Below, in pieces: positions 1 to 5,655 of a stretch of DNA of 5,916 nt. A model generated the notes under the pieces. The model ran no database searches and was not told the origin of the DNA. It worked only from the letters and a program-made list of their open reading frames with translations. The stretch comes from Paramuribaculum sp. (GTDB lineage: Bacteria > Bacteroidota > Bacteroidia > Bacteroidales > Muribaculaceae). Every line of letters starts with the position of its first letter. The stretch's first letter is position 1. A program made the translations under genes and the position numbers. The DNA lies in NCBI GenBank assembly GCA_029058705.1, contig JAIDXA010000286.1, positions 1-5,916 of the forward strand. Reading direction: 5' to 3'.

Positions 1-105
1 TAACTTTTGCCTCGGATAAATGAGAATACATCTGTTTGTGATGAAATCGGAACGGTTTAGAACTATACGAACCGCAGCATGAACATTGCGCACGCCACCA
101 TCGCA
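1..105. repeat. Long inverted repeat, left arm (partner 5216-5320)
   Basis: Bases 1-105 match the reverse complement of 5216-5320 with only four mismatches (positions 7, 12, 36 and 95) and no gaps. The matched segment carries the last 14 codons of the transposase and its 3' flank. It shows that the IS remnants on the two sides of the operon are related copies in opposite orientation, outer 3' ends facing away from the operon. Confidence 0.95.
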
Positions 106-339
106 ATACCTTTTGCGGTGTACAGAAATTGCTGGTAATTCCTGTTTAACCGTCTGAAGGATTCAAGCCACGAAAATGTCCGTTCCACAACGTTTCCACC
201 GGCACCCTGTCTTGGCCAGATAAGACAAGGCATTAAGAATCTCAAATATGTCTGCTTTTGACTTTGTATGGAAAATTTCAGGGAAATTCGCAAAAATAAA
301 GTTACGTTGTCTGATTGTCAAATCTGTCGTATATCCCAA
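63..339 (-). pseudogene. IS5-family transposase remnant: N-terminal domain joined to C-terminal end out of frame
   Basis: From a TTG at 339-337, preceded by AGGAG, one frame reads GYTTDLTIRQ and then EILNALSYLAKTGCRW. This is the typical N-terminal domain of IS5-family transposases (DUF4096-like). After about position 205 the recognisable sequence shifts to another frame: NVVERTFSWLESFRRLNRNY, then AMVACAMFMLRFV and a TAG stop at 65-63. That is the family's C-terminal signature, including the E of the DDE triad. The central catalytic part with the two Asp residues is missing. N- and C-terminal parts meet at a GGTGG-like junction, and the frames do not match (277 nt). The first half of the simple ORF at 293-63 is a shadow of the N-terminal domain in the wrong frame. 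The product cannot be an active transposase, though the ends might still be mobilised in trans by a full-length relative. Confidence 0.82.
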
Positions 340-441
340 TTTGCTCCTGTAGATTATTGATGGTTAAAATCATATAACCGAATTTATGTGTGATTAAATT
401 GTGCGGCAATCAATGAAAATACCTTACCATCGCATCTCTCT

Positions 442-470
442 GGCGTTAACTAATATCGGGAAATGGGGTC
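442..470. repeat. Terminal inverted repeat of left IS remnant (inner end)
   Basis: GGCGTTAACTAATAT followed by CGGGAAATGGGGTC matches the ends of the right-hand element: the reverse complement of 5181-5208, and 5430-5457 in direct orientation. Next to it is TTA (471-473), the expected target duplication. The match to the right element continues inward to about 426, through ACCATCGCA. Confidence 0.8.
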
Positions 471-512
471 TTAATGTTTTTTCAGAAACGCATTAAAAAT
501 AGGGAAATCCAC

Positions 513-2810
513 CTATTCTACCAGAACGAATCCGGCCCAATAGAATGGCAAGGGGAATCGCTCCCTCACCTGCCGGCGGGCAAATTCAAAAGCGCTGTGA
601 CGGTTCCTGCTTCCATTAAGCAGGTCGGAATAGAAATTGGTCATGAAACATTTTGTCGCATTGTCGCTCGCCTCCCAAAGGCTCAGAACCATAGTCTCGA
701 CTCCGGCTTTCTTGAATGCACGCTGCAACCCATATAGCCCCTCTGAGGTCACCTCGCCTTGTCCGGAATGGCACGATGCAAGACAGACAATTCCGGTTCC
801 TGAAAGATCACATCTCGCCACTTTCTCCGCCGTAAGCAATCCCTTCGACGGCACAATCCCGAGCCATCCGGCGTTTCCACCCGACATGACCAGTCCAGAA
901 AGCGACATGGCATCGTTATAACCCTGAAGCGACGCCGGACGATCCGGATCGTCCGGGGAATAATAGAACCCATGGGTAGAGACATGGATAACAGACGGTG
1001 AGTTCCCGCTCATCTCCATGAACGACTCTTCAGTTCCCTTATCATCAGTCAACAGGACATGCCTGTCCAACATGCCTGAAATTTCGCAAACCTCCTCGCC
1101 CGAACGTAAAAGACGCTCGAGCCGTCCACTACCGACGGCTCCTGCCGGAATTTTACCCGCCGGAATCTCAATATCGTCATAATCAAGACCGCCATAAAGC
1201 CGTGCGTTTAGATCAACTTGTTCATCATGACGCGCGACAATTTCCCGTGCCGATGTCAGTCTTTTGAACTCATAGACGTCACACATAACTCCCTCGCCCT
1301 CCGGAATAGCCTCGATAGCCAACTTATGGAAGATTCCGGAAGGAACATAATATACTTTCCTGAACCCATTTATGATCTCCTTTAACGGACGTCCGACGAT
1401 TTTGGCCATATCTTCGGCGGCTTCTCCACTGTAGAGATTGCTCCACCGGTGTTTTTCCAGCGCAAGCAGTGAATCGAGTTCATTGCCATTGCATATATAC
1501 CGCACTTCCGGATATTTCTGATCACGACGGACGACATAACAGACATACTGCCGCGGCTTGCTTTTCGGCTTGAAGTCGGCAAAATCCAATAAGATCTCGT
1601 CCTCTTTCAGGCCGGCTTTGACCGCTTCGTAATCGACCGCGGCAAAGGACATGTTGTTGCCGTTTGCCGCACATGCGTTGGCCAGAATGACATCTATCGT
1701 CTTTATACGGGCATAGAGATTAAGTATTTCCACCGGTTCGGCATTAGGCCGTGCAAGCATTTCAGTCAGACGTCCCCGCATTGTTTTCACACTATCCAGC
1801 ATCGCGACATTTTCCGCATCTCCCGAATGCCTGATCATTGCGTCGGTCGACTTCTCAGTCGCAAGCAACAGCCCTTTCGATAATAATAGATTGTCGTAAG
1901 CAATCCGGGTGAATTCATCACAATTGTGTTGTGCCTCGATTCCGAAAGGGATTGCATTCTGCAGGATGTCGATCATATTGTCAAGATAGGCCTGACGCTC
2001 TGATTCGGGCATTGACCGCATGTCATTGACAATCTTGTCGCGATACCATCTGATCACTTTTTCATAAACACCGATTCCTCCCGTTATGTCGCCCATATAG
2101 GCACGAGCATTGGCAATGCAATAGTTCGCCCACTGGAATTCCTTGGAGTCTTCTCCGAAAAGATTCCTGCTCATTTCGCACTGCTCTTCATAGACTCCGA
2201 GAGCGTCTGCATATCTGTCATTACGAAACAGCGTGTTGCCATAAAGATTAAGCGTCATAGCGGTATCCTCGCCAGGCTTGTACCGACGGGCAAGTTCCGT
2301 GGCTTCCCGATAGGCTGCCTCAGCACGTTGCCAGTCACCGATTCTGGAATATACGATGCCCGCCATTGTGGCAAACTTCTTTCTATAGGCTGTATTTGTG
2401 GCAGGATCTGAAATCTGCTGCCTGGCCGAATCGACATAATGGCTCGCCATCAGTGAGTCCCTCATCCCGGCATGGACAATAGCCATCATTATATAGTCTT
2501 CCATCAGCATGTAGCTGTCTCCTATACCGGAATCACGGATTATATCCAGACATTCGTTGGCGTGCGCTAAAGCCTTGTCAAACGCACCTCCGGCATTGGC
2601 TACATTACGCAGACGGTTGTGTGCGATATACCGGTCTGCAATGGAATCGGCCGGGATCTGTCTAAGGGCTTCCATGTTGAAGTATTCCGAAAGCACATAG
2701 TCTTTGTCGGCAAATGCATATTTACCGGCTTCAAGAAAGTTGTTGTAGACCTGAGCGACAGAAGCAACCGCCGACGTCATAACCATTGCAATGCACAGAG
2801 TCAGTTTCAT
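513..2810 (-). CDS. Exported TPR-CHAT cysteine protease
   Basis: The protein has 765 residues. Residues 1-19 look like a Sec signal peptide (MKLTLCIAMVMTSAVASVA, cleavage probably before Q20), so the protein should act in the periplasm or on the cell surface. About five to six TPR-like helical pairs span residues 22-260; the clearest are 146-173, 184-216 and 227-258. A helical linker follows, and a CHAT domain (caspase clan CD) fills about 392-765. The catalytic dyad is visible: His613 in HVSTHGF and Cys680 in LASCHSGQG, with the usual SLWEASDNAT strand and a PFYWAGFVL end. The family cleaves peptide bonds when its TPR part is triggered; substrate and trigger are unknown here. The start overlaps the stop of the upstream gene as ATGA, which fixes it and implies translational coupling. 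It is the last gene of the operon, and I see no clear intrinsic terminator before the IS remnant at 470. Confidence 0.93.
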   Translation of the reverse strand: MKLTLCIAMVMTSAVASVAQVYNNFLEAGKYAFADKDYVLSEYFNMEALRQIPADSIADRYIAHNRLRNVANAGGAFDKALAHANECLDIIRDSGIGDSYMLMEDYIMMAIVHAGMRDSLMASHYVDSARQQISDPATNTAYRKKFATMAGIVYSRIGDWQRAEAAYREATELARRYKPGEDTAMTLNLYGNTLFRNDRYADALGVYEEQCEMSRNLFGEDSKEFQWANYCIANARAYMGDITGGIGVYEKVIRWYRDKIVNDMRSMPESERQAYLDNMIDILQNAIPFGIEAQHNCDEFTRIAYDNLLLSKGLLLATEKSTDAMIRHSGDAENVAMLDSVKTMRGRLTEMLARPNAEPVEILNLYARIKTIDVILANACAANGNNMSFAAVDYEAVKAGLKEDEILLDFADFKPKSKPRQYVCYVVRRDQKYPEVRYICNGNELDSLLALEKHRWSNLYSGEAAEDMAKIVGRPLKEIINGFRKVYYVPSGIFHKLAIEAIPEGEGVMCDVYEFKRLTSAREIVARHDEQVDLNARLYGGLDYDDIEIPAGKIPAGAVGSGRLERLLRSGEEVCEISGMLDRHVLLTDDKGTEESFMEMSGNSPSVIHVSTHGFYYSPDDPDRPASLQGYNDAMSLSGLVMSGGNAGWLGIVPSKGLLTAEKVARCDLSGTGIVCLASCHSGQGEVTSEGLYGLQRAFKKAGVETMVLSLWEASDNATKCFMTNFYSDLLNGSRNRHSAFEFARRQVRERFPLPFYWAGFVLVE

Positions 2811-3382
2811 TCCGTCAGTCTTTTAAGTAGTTTTTCAGCTTCCTGCTGTCTTTCTCCATCTTCATGTACGTAAATCCGTAGAAGGCTGATAGCTTCCTCC
2901 GTTCGGCCAAGACCAACCAGCGACGAGATCTTCAACCAGGTCAGATCATAGCGCATGACTCCATTCAGGCTCCTTATATATTCCTGCTGCTCTGCAGGCA
3001 AAGATTTGTCAACAACCGTATCCGCCAGCATTTCGTCGATAGCCTTGATCGCGTCCTCATACCTGGACGAATCCATAAGCGATTCGACATCCGACAGTGA
3101 GACATCGCCTCCCCGGAACGTAGAAACAGAAGATGGCGCAAACACGTCAACATCCATATCGCCATTGCCACGGTGGTTAAGGTACAGCCCTGTCCCGACA
3201 GCCAGCATGACGACAACCGAAGCAGCCGCGGGTATTCCATACACGCGGAGTTTTCGCTTCCTCAATGCCTTTCGGGCCGATTCGGAAGCTCGCTCCCTAT
3301 CCCACTCGGCCATACGGGCTTTCTTTGAAGCCACATTCCTGACCGCCCGCTCGATCCTTGAATCAATATCCTCTTCCTTCAT
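2807..3382 (-). CDS. Single-pass membrane protein with TPR-like outer domain, possible anti-sigma or protease substrate
   Basis: The protein has 191 residues when started at the ATG at 3382-3380, which overlaps the sigma-factor stop as ATGA and has AGGA a few bases upstream. A longer start at 3439 would add 19 residues inside the sigma gene and is less likely. Residues 1-47 are charged and helical and end in RKRKLR. A hydrophobic segment at about 48-68 is the only membrane span. By the positive-inside rule the N-terminus is cytosolic and residues 69-191 lie outside. That part has a Gly/Ser/Asp-rich linker (71-95) and then two TPR-like helical stretches (about 97-122 and 143-185). No known anti-sigma fold can be recognised. 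The place between a sigma factor and a protease, and the topology, make a membrane adaptor or anti-sigma role plausible but unproven. Confidence 0.82.
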   Translation of the reverse strand: MKEEDIDSRIERAVRNVASKKARMAEWDRERASESARKALRKRKLRVYGIPAAASVVVMLAVGTGLYLNHRGNGDMDVDVFAPSSVSTFRGGDVSLSDVESLMDSSRYEDAIKAIDEMLADTVVDKSLPAEQQEYIRSLNGVMRYDLTWLKISSLVGLGRTEEAISLLRIYVHEDGERQQEAEKLLKRLTE

Positions 3383-4023
3383 CGTAGTCCTGCTTTTGCA
3401 AAAGTTTCTGAAATTTTTCTCTTTAGATTTGCCATACATTTCGATTTGCGGCTTTTCAATCCGTCATACGAACTGTTTTCAGGTCGTTCGGCAAGTATCT
3501 GCTCCAATGACTTTTTCTCATAATAGAACATGGTCAGAATCTCCACACAGCTCTTTGGAAGCGACTGCAGACAGAGAACTACCAGACGATCTTTCTCAAC
3601 CTCCGGATCTTCATCCCAATAAGGATCATCGATCGGAGCCGCGCCGCTGTCTGTGACCGATTCGTTGATTGGCATATTTTTTTTTGCGATATGGAAATGT
3701 TCGAGATATTTGTTTTTGACGATCCTCATGAAATATCCCATAAGATCGGGAATCACACTTTCTCCACGCCGGGTTGTGACCCACACCTCATTGCCGCTCA
3801 CATAGATCTGTCCGGAGTCGATCTTATCCCACAGAAGCACGAAAGAATCCTGAAAAATATCCTCACGCTCAAGATCCGTTATCCCTCCATAATTGGATGT
3901 CCCTTTGCCGAACTGATCGCGACACTTGTCATACCAGAACTGCTGCACACGTTTGTCCGCGCTCCGGTAGGCCTCGACTATCCGGACATCGCTATATTTC
4001 TTATTGTAAAACTTAAATATCAT
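3379..4023 (-). CDS. ECF-type sigma-70 family RNA polymerase sigma factor
   Basis: The protein has 214 residues. Region 2 is seen at about 22-110: EDIFQDSFVLLWDKI (54-68) is the core-binding helix and LMGYFMRIVKNKYLEHF (94-110) matches the -10 recognition helix. An insertion of about 20 residues between them (72-92, with GNEVWVTTRRGES) is longer than in standard ECF sigmas. An acidic linker (about 120-143, DDPYWDEDPE) leads to region 4 (about 146-205), where LQSLPKSCVEILTMFYYEKK and SLEQILAE precede a recognition-helix region with GLKSRKSKCMANLKRKI. Start and stop both sit in ATGA overlaps with the neighbours. It should direct RNA polymerase to its own promoter set, possibly including this operon. 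The coding strand has a run of nine A (3685-3677) between the two sigma domains. No adjacent gene encodes a recognisable classic anti-sigma factor; the membrane protein just downstream is the best candidate. Confidence 0.9.
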   Translation of the reverse strand: MIFKFYNKKYSDVRIVEAYRSADKRVQQFWYDKCRDQFGKGTSNYGGITDLEREDIFQDSFVLLWDKIDSGQIYVSGNEVWVTTRRGESVIPDLMGYFMRIVKNKYLEHFHIAKKNMPINESVTDSGAAPIDDPYWDEDPEVEKDRLVVLCLQSLPKSCVEILTMFYYEKKSLEQILAERPENSSYDGLKSRKSKCMANLKRKISETFAKAGLR

Positions 4024-4913
4024 TTTTTGCGAAAAATAACAGACAGTACATTTCCGGCCGCTCCGGAAAGAACCGGGTTCTGCCCTACCCGACCTTTATA
4101 CTTACGCGACTGCATCTTCTTGTCGATCTCTGACAATATTGCAATGTCAGGCTGCCCGGCATAAGACAGCCAGTTATTGACTATAATGTGAGTCAGCTTA
4201 CCACACTTGTCGTATTCCTCATTAAGCTGATAATCCTTACACGCGCTGAGCGTCAGCCATGTTTCCCTTAGGGGTGTCCGCCGCTTACCCGATTTGCCGG
4301 GCATGACGAAATTGTCATAGACTCCACGCACGACAATGGAATCAGTCCCCTCCCCGTCGCGGGTTGAGTCGCCGCTGTGACAGGCATCGACAACAACCGC
4401 TATCGTGCCACCCGCCCCAACCTTGCTTCTAAGCCGAATAAGGAAACGTGAGATCTCGTCATCGCTCAAATGCTTCTCGCCACGATCCCGATCGCCATAC
4501 CTGCGAAAAGCATCATAGGGAATCCAAGCCTCGTCCCAGCCGTCTGACTCATCGCCGTCGACATCGGTCATCCTTTGTCCGTGGCCGGAAAAATGAATAT
4601 AGACCACATCTCCTTTCAACGAACGCGCAACAAGCGAATTGAACGAAGCCTCGATGTTCGACTTTGTGGCTTGGGAATTTACCAATGTCCTTATATCCGT
4701 AAAACCAGCAGACCTCAACATCGAAGTCACCATCGGAACATCCTTGTCTCCGTTAATCATCCCCCACGATTTATCCAGTTGTTCTCCCAATCCGATGACC
4801 AATGCCCTTCTGGTCTGCGCCTCCGAAACGTCAATTGCCGCCGTAAGAACGGCTATCAGCATTACCGTCCTCAAAAGCATCTTCATCACAGTCTCTTTCA
4901 ACATCTTTTTCAT
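4020..4913 (-). CDS. Exported metacaspase-like peptidase C14 (caspase family protein)
   Basis: The protein has 297 residues from the ATG at 4913-4911, which has AAGGAA just upstream; later in-frame ATGs (4904, 4886, 4880) are possible. Residues 1-32 form a signal peptide ending ...DVSEA before Q33, so the enzyme is probably exported. The p20-like core begins with RALVIGLG (36-43). His111 in YIHFSGHGQ and Cys178 in VVVDACHSGD are the catalytic dyad. The acidic loop DGDESDGWDE (119-128) and the Asp before the catalytic Cys are typical of metacaspases, which cut after Arg or Lys rather than Asp. SACKDYQLNE (223-232) matches the p10-like part. Its stop overlaps the sigma-factor start as ATGA. The open frame extends to 5147, but the upstream part is Arg/Cys-rich, crosses the promoter leader, and would bury the signal peptide, so I reject that extension. 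Confidence 0.93.
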   Translation of the reverse strand: MKKMLKETVMKMLLRTVMLIAVLTAAIDVSEAQTRRALVIGLGEQLDKSWGMINGDKDVPMVTSMLRSAGFTDIRTLVNSQATKSNIEASFNSLVARSLKGDVVYIHFSGHGQRMTDVDGDESDGWDEAWIPYDAFRRYGDRDRGEKHLSDDEISRFLIRLRSKVGAGGTIAVVVDACHSGDSTRDGEGTDSIVVRGVYDNFVMPGKSGKRRTPLRETWLTLSACKDYQLNEEYDKCGKLTHIIVNNWLSYAGQPDIAILSEIDKKMQSRKYKGRVGQNPVLSGAAGNVLSVIFRKK

Positions 4914-5061
4914 ACGTTTCCTTAATGTTTGCCAACAGCCAGAGATCTGATATGCTCTCAACCGAATCAAGCAGATCATCCGATACGGTCTCCTCCGCTG
5001 ATTCACCCATGAACTCAGCGATACGCACGTTCGACAAAATCGAAAATTTATGACTGACCAT
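4831..5061 (-). CDS. Small acidic protein of unknown function, overlaps caspase start
   Basis: This 76-residue ORF starts at an ATG about 77 nt below the expected transcription start, and an in-frame TAG closes the frame upstream. Residues 1-52 look protein-like: FSILSNVRIAEFMGESAEE, then an amphipathic stretch SISDLWLLANIKETYEKD. Ser, Glu and Asp are abundant and there is no signal peptide or membrane span. I recognise no family. The last 28 codons overlap the caspase signal-peptide region in another frame, and there the composition (DCDEDAFEDGN) looks like a shadow. The leader DNA before 4913 would otherwise be non-coding for about 230 nt, and this frame is the most credible one there. It may be a small cytosolic regulator coupled to the operon, or a leader ORF. 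It could also be spurious. Confidence 0.5.
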   Translation of the reverse strand: MVSHKFSILSNVRIAEFMGESAEETVSDDLLDSVESISDLWLLANIKETYEKDVERDCDEDAFEDGNADSRSYGGN

Positions 5062-5076
5062 AGATTCACTTTTTTC

Positions 5077-5093
5077 GTTCTATTATATAGAAC
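5077..5093. promoter_or_regulatory. Operator-like dyad 2 in the operon leader
   Basis: GTTCTAT-TAT-ATAGAAC is a perfect inverted repeat with 7-base arms, 15 nt before the ATG of the small ORF. It is followed on the transcript by an A-rich stretch rather than a U-run, so it is not an intrinsic terminator. It could bind a regulator, or form a weak AU-rich hairpin close to the ribosome site. Confidence 0.42.
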
Positions 5094-5115
5094 CGTAAAA
5101 GCATCAAATCCTATC

Positions 5116-5128
5116 GTCAGACTCTGAC
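5116..5128. promoter_or_regulatory. Operator-like dyad 1 in the operon leader
   Basis: GTCAGA-C-TCTGAC is a perfect inverted repeat with 6-base arms around one central base. It lies about 10 to 22 nt downstream of the predicted transcription start. The short, even arms fit a dimeric repressor site better than an RNA hairpin, since a one-base loop cannot form. Confidence 0.4.
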
Positions 5129-5144
5129 TTTTCGCATCATACGA

Positions 5145-5152
5145 CAAAGATA
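5145..5152 (-). promoter_or_regulatory. Predicted -7 box of the protease/sigma operon promoter
   Basis: The minus strand reads TATCTTTG at 5152-5145, a full match to the Bacteroidota -7 consensus TAnnTTTG. Upstream, TTTCTG (5176-5171) is only a weak match to the -33 element. Transcription would start at about 5138, leaving a leader of about 77 nt before the small ORF. A weak -33 fits a promoter that needs an activator or an alternative sigma factor, but this is inference. The IS-derived element ends at 5181, just beyond the -33 area. Confidence 0.55.
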
Positions 5153-5180
5153 ACGAAAAAAATCACATTTCAGAAATTTA

Positions 5181-5457
5181 GACCCCATTCCCAATATTAG
5201 TTAACGCCGGAGATATGCGATGGTGACGTGCGCAATGTTCATGCTGCGGTTCGTATAGTTCTAAACCGTTCCGATTTCATCACAGACAGATGTATTCTCA
5301 TTTATCCGTGGCATAAGTTACATTCTCCTCGGCCAATCGCCGTGCATCTGCGTCCGCTTGTTTCGGTCACAATGCAACCGCATTGCTCCCTCACTGCGCG
5401 AACACATCTGCACAACGATTGACCGCCCAGCGTTAACTAATATTGGGGAACGGGGGC
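5181..5457 (+). mobile_element. 277-bp MITE-like deletion derivative of the same IS5-family element, right copy
   Basis: The element starts GACCCCATTCCC and ends GGGGAACGGGGGC. Its ends are imperfect inverted repeats of about 28 bp (5181-5208 and 5430-5457) sharing AATATTAGTTAACGC. Both sides carry TTA (5178-5180 and 5458-5460), a 3-bp target duplication of the TNA type. Inside, only the last 14 transposase codons remain (5218-5259, AMVTCAMFMLRFV then TAG), joined directly to the 5' terminal repeat. A long 3' non-coding tail follows, with a small hairpin CAATGC-AACC-GCATTG at 5370-5385. It cannot encode a transposase; movement would need one supplied in trans. It lies upstream of the operon promoter and is inverted relative to the left copy. 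Confidence 0.82.
5216..5320. repeat. Long inverted repeat, right arm (partner 1-105)
   Basis: This is the reverse-complement partner of bases 1-105, at 101 of 105 identical positions. Similarity stops abruptly at 5216, where the right element was joined to its 5' terminal repeat through the shared 9-mer TGCGATGGT. Confidence 0.95.
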
Positions 5458-5621
5458 TTAATAAATTCAAATTTTTCTGACATACATGGCGATGTCAATA
5501 CAAATGTGAACCGAATGTGAACTGTCCCCCACAAAAAAGTTGGACACAAAACTTTTTCTTTTGGTGGGCAAATGTCTTCAGTTTCCAATCTTACAGCGGC
5601 AAAGCTACAATGTGAGAACAT

Positions 5622-5636
5622 CGCAAACAGGTTGCA
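5622..5636. promoter_or_regulatory. Operator-like site 1 upstream of the permease
   Basis: CGCAA-ACAGG-TTGCA is a one-mismatch version of the dyad TGCAA-N5-TTGCA found in full at 5656-5670. The 14 bases at 5623-5636 match the reverse complement of 5656-5669 at 13 positions. The two sites start 34 bp apart, roughly three helical turns. Confidence 0.45.
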
Positions 5637-5655
5637 CAGAATTATAAACAATCAA

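Larger units (their letters stand above)
1..470 (-). mobile_element. Internally deleted IS5-family (IS1031-like) element, left copy, truncated by window edge
   Basis: The element runs on the minus strand from a terminal inverted repeat at 470-442 through a short 5' leader, a broken transposase (339-63) and a 3' non-coding tail that leaves the window at position 1. Its inner end is followed by TTA at 471-473, which fits the 3-bp TNA target duplication known for the IS1031 subgroup. Comparison with the related copy at 5181-5457 places the missing outer end about 137 bp left of position 1, so the whole element would be about 0.6 kb. That is too short for an intact IS of this family (usually around 0.8-1 kb or more), in agreement with the internal deletion. 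It ends 42 bp beyond the stop codon of the CHAT gene. Confidence 0.8.
5178..5460. repeat. TTA target-site duplication flanking the MITE-like element
   Basis: TTA at 5178-5180 and TTA at 5458-5460 directly abut the two ends of the 277-bp element. A 3-bp TNA duplication is known for the IS1031 group of the IS5 family. Three bases can match by chance, but the position exactly at the ends of matching inverted repeats supports a genuine insertion. Confidence 0.65.

Noticed and set aside
471..512. Intrinsic terminator after the CHAT gene
   Set aside because: The 42 bases between the CHAT stop and the IS remnant contain no stable stem followed by a T-run on the minus strand.
3393..3404. Perfect 12-bp palindrome CTTTTGCAAAAG
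   Set aside because: It lies inside the sigma coding end (residues around FAKAG); a short low-complexity palindrome in coding DNA is not convincing as an operator or terminator, though it lies 10 bp before the next start codon.
3383..3439. Longer start for the membrane protein at 3439
   Set aside because: It would overlap the sigma gene by 61 nt, while the ATG at 3382 gives the same ATGA overlap seen at the two other junctions.
2955..3656. 233-residue open frame on the plus strand
   Set aside because: It lies antisense across the sigma-factor and membrane-protein genes and is Ser/Thr-rich without any domain; it is a shadow of two well-supported genes.
3691..4164. 157-residue open frame on the plus strand
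   Set aside because: Antisense to the sigma-factor and caspase genes, which carry recognisable motifs; no family features of its own.
4914..5147. N-terminal extension of the caspase frame to an ATG at 5147
   Set aside because: The extra 78 residues are Arg/Cys-rich with no protein-like pattern, begin essentially at the predicted promoter, and would place the clear signal peptide in the interior. AAGGAA precedes the ATG at 4913.
5433..5651. 72-residue open frame on the minus strand with a hydrophobic start
   Set aside because: It crosses the end of the MITE and both permease-side dyads, has no recognisable domain, and its hydrophobic start is a by-product of A/T-rich DNA.
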